Source of the DNA: Nitrosomonas oligotropha
GTDB lineage: Bacteria; Pseudomonadota; Gammaproteobacteria; Burkholderiales; Nitrosomonadaceae
Direction: 5' to 3'
DNA: 64,000 nt
Assembly (NCBI RefSeq): GCF_009833085.1
Contig: NZ_QRBZ01000031.1
Location: 1-64,000, forward strand
Below, piece after piece: positions 8,934-18,891 of this stretch (positions within the stretch are counted from its first letter, which is position 1; every line of letters starts with the position of its first letter). The notes under the pieces are model-generated. The model had not been told where the DNA came from, did no database searches, and worked only from the letters and a program-made list of their open reading frames with translations. The position numbers and the translations under genes were made by a program.

Positions 8934-8974
8934 ATAAATGCGATTGAGGAAAATCAGGCCAGGGTCAATCCGAC

Positions 8975-9298
8975 TTAAACCTGCATGTTCATGATTTCCT
9001 GATAGGCGGTCACCAGCTTGTTACGGACTTGAACCATGGATTGGAAAGATACGTTGGCTTTTTGTAACGAGATCATCACTTCATGCAAGTCGACATTCGA
9101 TTGATCGCTGACAAATTGTTCACTGAGCTTATCTGCACTTTTTTGCGCATGATTGACTTGATCGACAGCCGCTTTTAGTTTCTCGCTGAAATCAACACCC
9201 GCAACTTCATCCGCGCCCGATAGTTTTTTTACACCGGAAGCCAGCGCCGATGTCGCTTGCAGCTGCTGCAAAATGTTATCAATTCCGGTCTTGTCCAT
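8975..9298 (-). CDS. fliE: Flagellar hook-basal body protein FliE
   Basis: This 107-residue protein ends in the typical FliE segment with [20 protein letters not shown], matching the family's usual length and C-terminus. FliE joins the MS ring (FliF) to the proximal rod in the periplasm and is exported by the flagellar type III system. It lies on the minus strand downstream of fleR and separated from fliF by the fleSR pair, an arrangement also seen in other proteobacteria. A Shine-Dalgarno-like GGAG precedes the ATG on the minus strand. Confidence 0.9.
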   Translation of the reverse strand: MDKTGIDNILQQLQATSALASGVKKLSGADEVAGVDFSEKLKAAVDQVNHAQKSADKLSEQFVSDQSNVDLHEVMISLQKANVSFQSMVQVRNKLVTAYQEIMNMQV

Positions 9299-9394
9299 GA
9301 TTCACTCCAACATAAAGTTTTTTAAGTATCGCGTAAAAAATCATAAAATTCAAATGATCTTAGTCAGCTCTATCGGTCAAAGCTGAGGTTTTAA

Positions 9395-10708
9395 TTAGCC
9401 CGACATGCGGTATTGTTGCAATTTATACCGTAGTGTCCGCTCGGAAATCCCCAGCTTCTTTACGGCCAGTTTGCGGGAACCATTAACGGCTGCCAAAGTT
9501 TCCAGAATATGTTTGCGTTCGAGCGTTTTCATATCTTCCGAAGATGATTCCTGCTGAATAACTTCCGCAACCTGGATGGGATCCGCGTGCGGCAAATGGA
9601 GATGCTCGGTGTCAATGATGTTATCCGTTGCCAGAATCATGGCGCGTTGCATGACATTTTCCAATTCTCTGACATTGCCCGGCCAGGGATAGTGCGTGAG
9701 TGTGCCGATTGCGGCTTGCGTCATTGTGCAGGGCGGTTGCGCCGAACCTGCCGTTGCTTCCGCAAGCACGCGCTGCGCCAGAGGTTCGATATCCAACGGC
9801 CGCTGCCGCAGCGATGGGATCTCGATGGGAAACACATTGAGGCGGTAATACAGATCCTCACGGAACCGGCCGCTTTTGACCATCGCCATCATATCGCGAT
9901 TAGAAGTCGCCAGAACACGGATGTCCAATTTGATCGTTTTATGCCCGCCGACACGCTCCACTTCTCTTTCCTGCAGGACGCGTAGCAATTTGACTTGCAG
10001 TTCCAGCGGCATTTCGGAAATTTCATCCAGCAGCAAGGTGCCGCCTTGTGCTTGCTCAAACTTTCCGGGCTGAGCCTGTGCCGCGCCGGTAAAAGCGCCT
10101 TTTTCATAACCGAATAGAGTCGCTTCCAGCAGATTCTCCGGAATCGCCGCGCAATTGATCGCGACAAAAGGTTTTGCCGCGCGCTGTGAATGTTGATGAA
10201 TAAAACGCGCGATAACTTCCTTGCCGCAGCCGCTTTCACCCGTCAGCATGACGGTTGCCGGTGATTGCGCCACGCGCTTGGCCAGGGATAGCAGTGCCCG
10301 TGTGCGTGGATCCTTGGCGACGACGTTGTCATCCTGTTCCGGTTCGGATAAGGCGTAGCGCTTGATATGCGCCAGTAAATTGTCCGGATCGAACGGCTTC
10401 AACAAATAATCGCATGCGCCTGTCTGCATCGCGGCGACCGCTTTTTCCACATCGCCGTAAGCCGTCATCAGCAATACCGGCAATTCCGGGTTGAATACCT
10501 TGATTCTTTTTAATAATGTAAAGCCGTCCACCGGTTGCATTTGCACATCGCTGACGACCATGCCCACCTGGGATTCTTGCAGAATAGCCATGGCAGTATT
10601 GCCGTTTGAAGCGGCCAATGCCGGGTAACCGGCCAATTTCATCGTGGTGCAGATCGCTTCCAGCAAATCCTGATCGTCTTCCACCACCAGAATGGGCAGT
10701 GCTTTCAT
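9395..10708 (-). CDS. fleR: Sigma-54-dependent flagellar response regulator FleR/FlrC
   Basis: This 437-residue protein has three domains: a receiver (residues 1-120) with acidic pair E10-D11-D12 and phosphoacceptor D54; an AAA+ domain with Walker A GESGCGKE and the sigma-54 contact loop GAFTGA; and a C-terminal Fis-type helix-turn-helix (NGSRKLAVKKLGISERTLRYKL). Proteins of this type activate sigma-54 promoters of mid-class flagellar genes. The start codon overlaps the end of fleS by 4 bases, so the kinase and regulator are translationally coupled. A matching sigma-54-type promoter is visible before fliK, which supports the role. Confidence 0.9.
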   Translation of the reverse strand: MKALPILVVEDDQDLLEAICTTMKLAGYPALAASNGNTAMAILQESQVGMVVSDVQMQPVDGFTLLKRIKVFNPELPVLLMTAYGDVEKAVAAMQTGACDYLLKPFDPDNLLAHIKRYALSEPEQDDNVVAKDPRTRALLSLAKRVAQSPATVMLTGESGCGKEVIARFIHQHSQRAAKPFVAINCAAIPENLLEATLFGYEKGAFTGAAQAQPGKFEQAQGGTLLLDEISEMPLELQVKLLRVLQEREVERVGGHKTIKLDIRVLATSNRDMMAMVKSGRFREDLYYRLNVFPIEIPSLRQRPLDIEPLAQRVLAEATAGSAQPPCTMTQAAIGTLTHYPWPGNVRELENVMQRAMILATDNIIDTEHLHLPHADPIQVAEVIQQESSSEDMKTLERKHILETLAAVNGSRKLAVKKLGISERTLRYKLQQYRMSG

Positions 10709-11910
10709 GATTTCTCTCCTCTATTTCTTGGCAGCCGTATCATAAATTCGCTTCCCTCGCCCGGCGATGAATGGATTTTCACGTCACCGCCCATGGACTC
10801 GATGACACCGCGGACGATGGCTAAACCCAGTCCCGTACCTTCCGCGCGCGTGGTGAAGAAGGGTTCGAACAATCTTTCTTGCAGCGCCGCGTCGATGCCC
10901 GGCCCATCGTCATGAACACTCAGGATGATATGGCTTTCTTCCAGCCGGCTGGTCAGAATGATCCGTCCACCCGGAGACGAGACTTGCATGGCGTTTTCCA
11001 GCAGATTGATCATCGCGCCGCATAACGCCTGACGATCCGTAATCATCGCTGCCATTGCGCTCTGATCATGGACTACGAATTGCAAATTTTTCTGCACGAT
11101 GTGAGGCTCGACCACTTGGCGCAGCTCGGCCAGCAAATCGCTGATCACGACATTTTCGCGCCGTCTGGCTTCGCCTTTGACAAAACGCAGCATGTCCTTG
11201 GTCAAACGCTCCAGATGATGCAGCCGCTCAATGGTTTTGGTTGCGAATGTGTGCCGCTCGAAGGGCGTTAGTGCATCACTTCCCAAATGGTTGGCATACA
11301 GTAATGCGGTCGAAAGCGGCGTGCGCAGCTGGTGCGCAAGATTAGCCGCCATTTCGCCCATCGAAGTCAGGCGCTGATTACGCCGGATCTGTTCCTGCAT
11401 GGCATACGCTTCGGTGATGTCATTGATCAGCAAAATCTGTCTGCCCGCCAAATCGGTGGCGCTGCTCTCGATACGGATGCGCCGTTGTTCCATCGCTTGC
11501 TGCCGTTCCAGCAGCCATTCGTTGGTGATCGCGGTAGGCGCTAAGCGCTCCTGAACGACGCGTTGCCAGTTCGATCCGACCAGCGATTCGCCAAGAATGG
11601 CGATAGCAGCCGGATTGACTTGCTCGATACGTTCTTGCGCATCGAGCGCGATCACTCCCCCCGGTAAGGCATTTAATAACAGACTTAACTGCTGCGACAG
11701 GTTTTCTTTCGCGATTAACTGCTTGTGCAATTCACCGTTAGCAAGCGCCAATTCGCGCGTCAGTTGCGCGACCTGATGTTGTAACCCCTGATAGACGCCG
11801 GACAGCTGTTCCGATGCCTCGTTAAAGGCTGCAAACGCCAGCTTGAGCTGTTCCTGGTCCGCTGGTATCGCTTTAATTTCACTGACGGTTTTGGTTTGCA
11901 CGGGTTTCAA
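10705..11910 (-). CDS. fleS: Flagellar sensor histidine kinase FleS/FlrB
   Basis: This 401-residue kinase lacks membrane segments. An N-terminal coiled coil (about 20-80) is followed by a PAS domain (about 80-190), a dimerisation/phosphoacceptor domain with the H-box AHQLRTPLSTA, and an ATPase domain with N, G1 (DDGPGID) and G2 (GTGLGLAIV) boxes. It is the expected partner of FleR: soluble PAS kinases of this group sense assembly of the basal body or export apparatus and phosphorylate the sigma-54 activator. The called start is TTG, with no obvious Shine-Dalgarno, so the exact N-terminus is uncertain. Confidence 0.88.
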   Translation of the reverse strand: MKPVQTKTVSEIKAIPADQEQLKLAFAAFNEASEQLSGVYQGLQHQVAQLTRELALANGELHKQLIAKENLSQQLSLLLNALPGGVIALDAQERIEQVNPAAIAILGESLVGSNWQRVVQERLAPTAITNEWLLERQQAMEQRRIRIESSATDLAGRQILLINDITEAYAMQEQIRRNQRLTSMGEMAANLAHQLRTPLSTALLYANHLGSDALTPFERHTFATKTIERLHHLERLTKDMLRFVKGEARRRENVVISDLLAELRQVVEPHIVQKNLQFVVHDQSAMAAMITDRQALCGAMINLLENAMQVSSPGGRIILTSRLEESHIILSVHDDGPGIDAALQERLFEPFFTTRAEGTGLGLAIVRGVIESMGGDVKIHSSPGEGSEFMIRLPRNRGEKS

Positions 11911-12243
11911 TGACGGTTGTTGGGGATGGTCAGTAGCTTACCACCGCTACCTGTTCCGATCATGTTGCGAATAAGGCAAGCAAACCTATTCTATTTAAGC
12001 ATTCAGATTTTATAAGTTTATAGATAATCATCGCATCAATAGAAATCCATTCGCAGTGAATGGGGTTGATGTTGTTACGGCATGGCGATTGATAAGTTAA
12101 ACAGCGGCTTTGCAAATCCTATGCCTGGTGATTCTGATTGGGTAACAGTCAGTTAATTAATTGTGAAAAGAAATTTTAAGTTTGTCATTGACAGTAAAGC
12201 GACCATTGATCAATGGCTTGAAACTTGAGCAGGAGAATAGCGC
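11911..12243. promoter_or_regulatory. Divergent fleS-fliF control region with two palindromes
   Basis: No gene is seen in this 333-base gap. It has an inverted repeat CCATTC-N5-GAATGG (12047-12063), a perfect 14-base palindrome CCATTGATCAATGG (12203-12216) 28 bases before the fliF start, and a consensus -35 hexamer TTGACA (12188-12193) with no good -10. The two palindromes share CCATT half-sites, so one regulator could bind both. I looked for GG-N10-GC sigma-54 signatures and found none that fits. Confidence 0.35.
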
Positions 12244-13923
12244 GTGGCCACAGTACCGAGTGAATCCAATACAACAACACCCGCCTCAGCAATGAGTTTG
12301 GGCCAGTTTAGCCAGTTATCCAATCAAAAAAAGCTTGGATTGATTCTCTCGGCGGCGGCTGTTATCGCGTTGCTGGTAGGTGCTTTGATGTGGAGTCAGA
12401 CACCGGAGTATCGCGTGCTCTACAACAATGTGCCGGATCAGGATGGCGCTGCCATTATCGGCGCTTTGCAGCAAATGAACGTGCCGTACAAGTTTTCCGA
12501 AAGCGGCGGCGCTATTCTGGTGCCCGAGAAGCAAGTGCATGAAGCGCGGCTGCGCTTGGCGGGTCAGGGACTACCAAAAGGCGGTCTGGCGGGATTCGAG
12601 CTAATGGAAAATCAAAAATTCGGCGCCAGTCAATTCCTTGAACAGGTTAACTACCAGCGCGCGCTGGAGGGTGAATTGGCGCGTTCGGTTCAATCCATCG
12701 CCGCAGTGCAAAGCGCGCGCGTGCATTTGGCAATCGCCAAGCCATCCGTGTTTTCACGGGAAAAACAGCAGCCGAGTGTCTCGGTACTGCTCAATTTACA
12801 TCCGGGCAGGGTGCTGAGTGTTGAACAAGTCAGCGCGATTGTGCATTTGATGTCCAGCAGCGTGCCCAATTTGCCGGTAAAAAATGTGACGGTGGTGGAT
12901 CAGCACGGCAATCTGCTCAGTACACAGAACGACAAGCAAGATTCCAGGTTTGACGCGAAGCAATTGGAGTATATCCAGGAGCTTGAGGAAAATTATATCC
13001 GCCGCATCGAAGCCATTTTGACGCCGATTACCGGTGCTGCCAATGTGCGTGCCCAAGTGACTGCCGATGTGGATTTCTCCCGCGTTGAGCGCGCCGAAGA
13101 AATTTACCGGCCGAATAATACCGAGTCTGAAGCAGCTGCAATTCGCAGCCAGCAAACGCTTGAAGCGACTTCGACCGGTTCAAAAGTGGATGGCGGAATT
13201 CCCGGCGCATTGTCCAATCGTCCGCCCGAGCCAGCCTCTGCGCCCATTGAAGCGGGCGGGGAGAACAAGGAAGGCGGCGATAAAGCGGCCGTGCCGACGG
13301 ACAAGAAGAAAGAATCGACGACCAATTACGAAGTCGACAAAACCGTGCAGCATGTCCAGCAATCGACAGGCAATATCAAGCGCTTATCCGCGGCAGTCGT
13401 GGTGAATTACCGCAAGAAAGTGGATGAAAACGGTGAAGTCACGAATGAACCGCTAACGGCCGATGAAATCAAGGAAATCAACAATCTCGTGCGCGAAGCC
13501 ATGGGTTATAACGAGAAACGCGGTGATTCACTCACGGTAACCAACAATTTATTTACGCACACGGGCGACATGGTGCTGGATGTCCCACTCTGGAAAGATC
13601 CCGATGTGATCATGCTGGCCAAGGATATCGGCAAGCAATTATTGATCGCGGCTGTGGTTTTATTTTTCTTGTTAAAGATACTCAAGCCGTTCCTGAAAAG
13701 CTTGACGCCCCCAGCTGCTCTTCCGCCGCCAGCGGAGCAAGGGCAATTAAGCGATGGCAGCGCAGCAGTAGGTCAATTGCCGGGGCAAGTCGATGAAGCG
13801 GCCATTCAAGCGATTCAGAAATCGATTTTCGATGAGAATCTCAAGCGCGCCAAGCAATTGGCCTTGGATGAACCTGCTATTGTCGCTAATGTGGTGAAAG
13901 ATTGGATGGGTAAAAATGGATGA
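12244..13923 (+). CDS. fliF: Flagellar MS-ring protein FliF
   Basis: This 559-residue inner-membrane protein has membrane segments near residues 30-52 and 463-480, flanking a large periplasmic part with the ring-building motifs (the PEYRVLY...VPDQDGAAI segment and the RALEGELARS segment). The C-terminal cytoplasmic tail ends in the FliG-binding helix (VVKDWMGKNG). It forms the MS ring that anchors the rotor. Translation starts at GTG, with AGGAG at 12231-12235 as ribosome binding site. The end overlaps fliG by 8 bases. It leads the plus-strand flagellar run. Confidence 0.95.
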   Translation: MATVPSESNTTTPASAMSLGQFSQLSNQKKLGLILSAAAVIALLVGALMWSQTPEYRVLYNNVPDQDGAAIIGALQQMNVPYKFSESGGAILVPEKQVHEARLRLAGQGLPKGGLAGFELMENQKFGASQFLEQVNYQRALEGELARSVQSIAAVQSARVHLAIAKPSVFSREKQQPSVSVLLNLHPGRVLSVEQVSAIVHLMSSSVPNLPVKNVTVVDQHGNLLSTQNDKQDSRFDAKQLEYIQELEENYIRRIEAILTPITGAANVRAQVTADVDFSRVERAEEIYRPNNTESEAAAIRSQQTLEATSTGSKVDGGIPGALSNRPPEPASAPIEAGGENKEGGDKAAVPTDKKKESTTNYEVDKTVQHVQQSTGNIKRLSAAVVVNYRKKVDENGEVTNEPLTADEIKEINNLVREAMGYNEKRGDSLTVTNNLFTHTGDMVLDVPLWKDPDVIMLAKDIGKQLLIAAVVLFFLLKILKPFLKSLTPPAALPPPAEQGQLSDGSAAVGQLPGQVDEAAIQAIQKSIFDENLKRAKQLALDEPAIVANVVKDWMGKNG

Positions 13924-14911
13924 TGATGGAATCAAAAAAAGTGCGATTTTGCTGATGACCTTGGGCGAGCAAGAAGCGGCATCCGTGATTAAGCTGCTGG
14001 GCCCCAAGGAAGTGCAAAAGTTGGGCGAAACGATGTCCACCCTGCAAAACATAACACGTTCCGAGATCGAAGGGATCGTAACGGAATTTTGCAATGAAGC
14101 GGAAGGAAGAACCACGTTGGGGCAAGGCTCGGCGGATTATATCCGGAAAGTTCTGACCAGTGCGCTGGGCGATGAAAAAGCGGCCAATCTGATTGATCGC
14201 ATTTTGCAAGGCGGCGATACCAGCGGGATTGAAGGATTGAAGTGGATGGATGCGCCCTCGGTGGCGGAGCTGATTAAGAATGAACATCCGCAGATCATCG
14301 CCACTATCCTGGTTCATCTGGAACGGGATCAGGCGAGCGAGATTCTAAGTTTGTTCAGCGAGCGGCTGCGCAACGATACGTTGCTACGCATTGCTACACT
14401 CGACAGTATCCAGCCCGATGCGCTGCGCGAACTCAATGACGTGCTGACAAAATTGTTATCGGGCAGCAATAACATCCGCAAAGCGGCGATGGGCGGCGTC
14501 CGGGCTGCTGCGGAAATTCTCAACTTTGTGCCGACTGCGCAGGAAGCCAGTGTCATTGAGAATGTCAAACAATATGACGAAGAGCTGGCGCAAAAAATCA
14601 TGGATGAGATGTTTGTATTCGATAATCTGATCGATATCGATGATCACGGTATTCAATTGCTGCTGCGCGAAGTTCAGTCGGAATCCCTGATTGTTGCCTT
14701 GAAAGGCGCGCAGGAAGAACTGCGTAAGAAAGTTTTCAAGAATATGTCGCAGCGTGCCGCTGAAGCCCTGCGCGAAGATCTTGAGAGCAAAGGTCCGGTG
14801 CGCGTGTCCGAAGTCGAAGCCGAACAAAAAGAAATTCTCAAAATTGTGCGCCAATTGGCTGACGATGGGCAGATTGTATTGGGTGGAAAAGGTGACGATG
14901 GTTTCATTTGA
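13916..14911 (+). CDS. fliG: Flagellar motor switch protein FliG
   Basis: This 331-residue cytoplasmic protein has the three armadillo-like parts of FliG, including the EHPQIIATIL motif of the middle domain, and a C-terminal charged torque helix region with LLLREVQSE and SQRAAEALREDLES. It binds the FliF tail, forms the top of the C ring and interacts with MotA. Length is typical of the family. It overlaps fliF by 8 bases, as is usual. Confidence 0.95.
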   Translation: MDDDGIKKSAILLMTLGEQEAASVIKLLGPKEVQKLGETMSTLQNITRSEIEGIVTEFCNEAEGRTTLGQGSADYIRKVLTSALGDEKAANLIDRILQGGDTSGIEGLKWMDAPSVAELIKNEHPQIIATILVHLERDQASEILSLFSERLRNDTLLRIATLDSIQPDALRELNDVLTKLLSGSNNIRKAAMGGVRAAAEILNFVPTAQEASVIENVKQYDEELAQKIMDEMFVFDNLIDIDDHGIQLLLREVQSESLIVALKGAQEELRKKVFKNMSQRAAEALREDLESKGPVRVSEVEAEQKEILKIVRQLADDGQIVLGGKGDDGFI

Positions 14912-14960
14912 TCAATGCGCAATAGCCCGGTCTGTTTATTACTGAAATGCAGGTATATCG

Positions 14961-15665
14961 ATGATTGCAAGTGACTTTGTTCCCAAAGAAAAGCTCAGTG
15001 CTTATCAACGCTGGGAAATGGATTCCTTTGAAACGGCGGATATGCCGCAAGAAGCCGGGGAGATTGACGCTGATTCGGGCGTACAGCCGGAAGATGAGCT
15101 GCAGGCTCCGCTGCCTGCCGAAGAAGTTGCCGCAGTTTTTCAAAACGCCAAGGATAAAGGGTATGCGGCAGGTGTGCAAGAAGGCCATGCGGCAGGGTAT
15201 GCAGAAGGCAGAAAAATAGCGGAAGCTGAAGTTAAAACGGAAGTGGCGCATATTCAAGCGCTACTGCACAAGCTGGATCAGGATCTTCATGACATGGATC
15301 AGCGTGTGGCGGATGATCTGCTGGAATTGGCGCTTGCGCTGGCAAAAAAAATAGTAACGGAAGCATTGAAATTACAGCCCGAGCTGATCATACCGATCGT
15401 GCAGGAAGCCATCCGCAACTTGCCTAACAGCGTGCAGAATCCCCGTCTTTTCTTACACCCGGAGGATGCCAAATTGGTGCTTGCGCATTTGAGCGGCCAA
15501 CTGGAGCAGGATCATTGGAGCATCCGTGAGGACGAACAATTATCCCGGGGCGGTTGCCGTATTGAAGCCAATGGCAGCGAAGTCAACGGAAGTCTGGAGG
15601 TACGCTGGCAGCGGGTATTGTCAGCCATCGGGCAGCAAGATGCCTGGCTCGATAGGAAAAATTAA
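14961..15665 (+). CDS. fliH: Flagellar export ATPase regulator FliH
   Basis: This 234-residue protein begins with an acidic region, then a GxxxG-type helix ([17 protein letters not shown], about residues 67-83) that is diagnostic for FliH, a coiled coil, and a C-terminal domain similar to the V/A-type ATPase E subunit. FliH dimers hold FliI and dock it to the C ring through FliN. It lies between fliG and fliI, one base before the fliI start. Confidence 0.92.
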   Translation: MIASDFVPKEKLSAYQRWEMDSFETADMPQEAGEIDADSGVQPEDELQAPLPAEEVAAVFQNAKDKGYAAGVQEGHAAGYAEGRKIAEAEVKTEVAHIQALLHKLDQDLHDMDQRVADDLLELALALAKKIVTEALKLQPELIIPIVQEAIRNLPNSVQNPRLFLHPEDAKLVLAHLSGQLEQDHWSIREDEQLSRGGCRIEANGSEVNGSLEVRWQRVLSAIGQQDAWLDRKN

Positions 15666-15666
15666 T

Positions 15667-17073
15667 ATGTCGCGCCATGAGCAATGGGGTGGTTTTCTGA
15701 AGAACTGCACGCAACTGATTCACCCCTCGAGCCCATTCTTATTAAGCGGAACCATTACGCGCGTTTCCGGATTGGTCATGGAAGCAGTCGGGTTGAAATT
15801 GGCCGTCGGGAGCAGCTGCAATATTTTCCTTTCGAATGGTCATAGCGTATCAGCCGAGGTTGTGGGATTTTCCGGAGAACGCTTGTTTCTCATGCCATCC
15901 AGTGATGTGTATGGCTTGTCACCCGGTGCGAAAGTGGTTCCCGCCGAGCTCATGGGTGAATTGCCTCGTCTGGGTACCCCTCAGCATCCGCGCCGGCGCG
16001 CGGCCGACCGCGCCAAACATATTTCGGTCGGCCCCGAACTGTTGGGGCGTGTGCTGAACGGTGTCGGCGAACCGTTGGATCGTCTCGGACCTACTCGCGC
16101 GGAACACAGCGTACCGCTTTATAGCCGGCCCTATAATCCATTGGAACGAGTGCCAGTGAGTGAACCGCTGGATGTTGGCGTGCGAGCGATTAACACATTG
16201 CTGACGGTTGGCCGAGGTCAACGGATGGGATTGTTTGCCGGTAGCGGTGTGGGTAAGAGCGTATTGCTGGGCATGATGGCGCGTTATACCACGGCCGATG
16301 TCATCGTGGTCGGCCTGATCGGTGAACGGGGGCGCGAGGTTAAGGAATTTATCGAAAACATTCTGGGAGAAGAGGGGCTTGCGCGTTCCGTGGTGGTTGC
16401 TGCGCCTGCCGATACCTCGCCGTTGCTACGCCTGCAAGGCGCAGCCTATGCGACGGCCATTGCCGAATATTTTCGCGATAGCGGTAAACATGTGCTGCTC
16501 ATTATGGACTCCTTGACACGCTATGCCATGGCGCAGCGTGAAATCGCTCTGGCCATCGGCGAACCTCCGGCAACCAAAGGCTATCCGCCATCGGTATTTG
16601 CCAAGTTACCGCAATTGGTGGAGCGGGCCGGTAATGGCAACCAGAATAGCGGTTCGATCACGGCCTTTTATACTGTGCTGGCTGAGGGAGACGATCAGAA
16701 CGATCCGATCGCCGATAGCGCACGTGCCATTCTGGACGGTCATATCGTTCTGTCGCGAAGACTGGCTGAGTCGGGACACTATCCCGCCATCGATATCGAA
16801 GCTTCGATCAGCCGTGTCATGACCAGCGTGGTGCCTCAGCAGCAGACCAATCTGGCGCGGTTGTTCAAAAGTCTCTATTCACGCTATCAGCGCAGTCATG
16901 ACTTGATCAGCGTTGGCGCTTATGTCGCGGGTACTGATCCGGAGCTGGACCGGGCTATCCGGCTTTACCCATCGTTGGAGAAATTTTTACTGCAAAATAT
17001 GTTTCAACACGAAAACTTTGCCGATAGCCTTGCAACACTATCCAAATTGTTCGAGAGCGAAGGAATCCGCTAA
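15667..17073 (+). CDS. fliI: Flagellum-specific export ATPase FliI
   Basis: This 468-residue ATPase has Walker A GSGVGKS, Walker [12 protein letters not shown] and the F1-beta-like [10 protein letters not shown] segment. It powers or primes export of rod, hook and filament proteins by the flagellar type III system. A longer open frame runs back to 15526, but it lies inside fliH; the ATG at 15667 directly after the fliH stop gives the expected [11 protein letters not shown] start and family length. Confidence 0.95.
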   Translation: MSRHEQWGGFLKNCTQLIHPSSPFLLSGTITRVSGLVMEAVGLKLAVGSSCNIFLSNGHSVSAEVVGFSGERLFLMPSSDVYGLSPGAKVVPAELMGELPRLGTPQHPRRRAADRAKHISVGPELLGRVLNGVGEPLDRLGPTRAEHSVPLYSRPYNPLERVPVSEPLDVGVRAINTLLTVGRGQRMGLFAGSGVGKSVLLGMMARYTTADVIVVGLIGERGREVKEFIENILGEEGLARSVVVAAPADTSPLLRLQGAAYATAIAEYFRDSGKHVLLIMDSLTRYAMAQREIALAIGEPPATKGYPPSVFAKLPQLVERAGNGNQNSGSITAFYTVLAEGDDQNDPIADSARAILDGHIVLSRRLAESGHYPAIDIEASISRVMTSVVPQQQTNLARLFKSLYSRYQRSHDLISVGAYVAGTDPELDRAIRLYPSLEKFLLQNMFQHENFADSLATLSKLFESEGIR

Positions 17074-17083
17074 CCAAGGATAA

Positions 17084-17545
17084 ATGATCATGCCAACAAC
17101 GTCATCGCTGAAACTACTGCTGGAATTGGCGCAGCAACAAACGGATGCTTCCGCAAAGCATTTGGGAAAGTTAAATTTTCAACAGCAGGAAGCGGAAAAG
17201 AAATTAAATTTGCTATTGCAATACCGCCATAGTTATCAATCGCATTTTCAGAATTTCACCACAACGGGGATTGATCATATCGAGTGGCTTAATTTTATTG
17301 CATTCATGGATAAGCTGGATGCGGCCATCACGGAACAGCGTCAAGCGGTTTTACATGCGCAAAATAAAAGAAAAGCCGGCAACGATGAATTTTTATCCTG
17401 CCAGCGTAAATTAAAATCCTTCGATACCTTATCCCAGCGTCAACAAAGTGCTGAGAATCAAAAACAAATAAAACAAGAGCAAAAGATACTGGATGAATTC
17501 GCTCTGAATTCCTTTCATCGTAATGCTTCTGTCAGGGAAAGTTGA
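17084..17545 (+). CDS. fliJ: Flagellar export chaperone FliJ
   Basis: This 153-residue protein is almost entirely helical and rich in Gln, Glu and Lys, predicted as the antiparallel coiled coil typical of FliJ. It sits directly after fliI. FliJ inserts into the FliI hexamer and shuttles chaperones. Sequence conservation is low in this family, so the call rests on position, size and coiled-coil character. The start could be the first ATG or the second, six bases later. Confidence 0.88.
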   Translation: MIMPTTSSLKLLLELAQQQTDASAKHLGKLNFQQQEAEKKLNLLLQYRHSYQSHFQNFTTTGIDHIEWLNFIAFMDKLDAAITEQRQAVLHAQNKRKAGNDEFLSCQRKLKSFDTLSQRQQSAENQKQIKQEQKILDEFALNSFHRNASVRES

Positions 17546-17569
17546 TTACAACCATAGCAATAGCTGGAT

Positions 17570-17586
17570 TGGTATAGATATTGCTT
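17570..17586 (+). promoter_or_regulatory. Sigma-54-type promoter upstream of fliK
   Basis: TTGGTATAGATATTGCT has GG (17571-17572) and GC (17583-17584) exactly 10 bases apart, with TTGCT at the -12 element as in the consensus TGGCAC-N5-TTGCW. The -24 element keeps TGG only. It lies about 40 bases before the fliK start, and the FleR activator is encoded 7 kb away. The match is by eye. Confidence 0.5.
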
Positions 17587-17624
17587 ATTCATAGCATAAA
17601 TTAATCGTACGAGACCATAAACCT

Positions 17625-18803
17625 ATGTTAAACATATCGGCTGCACCTCAAATCAAATCGTCGGGTGAAAGCACAGCAGCGCTGATAGGTGCTGGCTCAT
17701 CAGGGACTAACACTAACGATGCGGTGACGGAAGACTTCGGTAAAGTCCTTGATCGTCAAGTATCGGAAGCAACAGAAAAGCAGGATAAGCAGAATAAGCA
17801 GAATGATGCAACGAATGCTGCCGCTCAAGAGCGTTCGGATAACGCAATTCCTGAAAAAGATAAGGATACGGATTCCGCTGCGGATGCTCCCACGGAGGGT
17901 ACTAACAGTTTTATCCAAAGCTTGTTGACTGATGCGACAACAGCATTTAAAACGACGCCGTCGTTACAGGCCATGGGAACCGTAGTCAATCCGGATGCGA
18001 TGATGGCGGCATCCGCGCTGCCGCAAGGCGTAACTTCGTCACCGGTCAATACAGCATTGCCTGAGGAAGGTGAACAAATTGCCCATGCTGTGATTCCGGT
18101 TGTTAATCAATTACTGCAGCAAGGCCAAAGCCAGGCAAATTCAGTTGCGGGCAACCAGGCTTCGTTGCCCAATAACTATTGGCAATATTTCGGAACGGCA
18201 GATTCTGCCGCTTACGGCAAATTTTTACCCGCTTCAGAAATGAAGGAAGATATTCAACTCGATACTGCAGCACCGACATTTAAAATCCAGGAAGAGTCCA
18301 TCACAACACCATCACTCGGCTTAAATAGCACCACAGCTGCAACTGCTCAGACTGCGGTTTCACCGGATGTCAAAGTCGATGCACCCGTAGGTCAGCACAG
18401 ATGGGGCGGTGAATTTGCGCAAAAAGTTGTCTGGTTGACAACGCAGCAACACCAGGTTGCTGAGATCCGTCTGAACCCGGCTCATCTCGGACCGGTTGAT
18501 GTGATGTTGAGTATTACGCAAGATCAAGCGACCGCGCAATTCGTATCGCCTCACGCAGCGGTACGCGACGCGATTCAGGAAGCTTTGCCGAGACTGCGGG
18601 AGATGATGGCGGAGAATGGGATTCAACTCGGCAATGTCATGGTTGGCGCTGATTCATTTCAACAGGAAAATAAACAGCAACAAGCGCAGTATGCTGGAAA
18701 AGACACGGGCAGTATGAGTGGCCTGCGGCAGGAAGTGACCAGCCAAATTCAAGCGGCTGCCGTGCCGGTCAGACATCAAGGCCTGGTTAATACCTATGCG
18801 TGA
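17625..18803 (+). CDS. fliK: Flagellar hook-length control protein FliK
   Basis: This 392-residue protein has a long low-complexity N-terminal part rich in Ala, Thr, Gln and Asp (the ruler region) and a compact C-terminal domain (about 265-350) with the Flg_hook signature: VAEIRLNPAHLGPVDVML and VRDAIQEALPRLREMM. FliK is secreted during hook growth, measures its length and switches FlhB specificity. It is the first gene after a promoter-like gap, so it may head its own sigma-54 unit. Confidence 0.92.
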   Translation: MLNISAAPQIKSSGESTAALIGAGSSGTNTNDAVTEDFGKVLDRQVSEATEKQDKQNKQNDATNAAAQERSDNAIPEKDKDTDSAADAPTEGTNSFIQSLLTDATTAFKTTPSLQAMGTVVNPDAMMAASALPQGVTSSPVNTALPEEGEQIAHAVIPVVNQLLQQGQSQANSVAGNQASLPNNYWQYFGTADSAAYGKFLPASEMKEDIQLDTAAPTFKIQEESITTPSLGLNSTTAATAQTAVSPDVKVDAPVGQHRWGGEFAQKVVWLTTQQHQVAEIRLNPAHLGPVDVMLSITQDQATAQFVSPHAAVRDAIQEALPRLREMMAENGIQLGNVMVGADSFQQENKQQQAQYAGKDTGSMSGLRQEVTSQIQAAAVPVRHQGLVNTYA

Positions 18804-18853
18804 TCATCGGTCCGGTCAGTTGGTTTTTACACAGTGACAATCCCGTATGCGTT

Positions 18854-18891
18854 ATCGGTCACGCTCTCAGTCTTGTATTGGCGTGACCGAT
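18854..18891. promoter_or_regulatory. 11-bp perfect inverted repeat between fliK and fliL
   Basis: ATCGGTCACGC (18854-18864) and GCGTGACCGAT (18881-18891) are exact reverse complements around a 16-base spacer. No U-run follows, so a factor-independent terminator is doubtful. It lies in the 329-base gene-free gap 18804-19132. It may be an operator, or an RNA hairpin protecting the fliK 3' end. Confidence 0.4.

Noticed and set aside
15526-15666. N-terminal extension of FliI
   Set aside because: The extension lies inside fliH in another frame; the ATG at 15667 gives the standard start.
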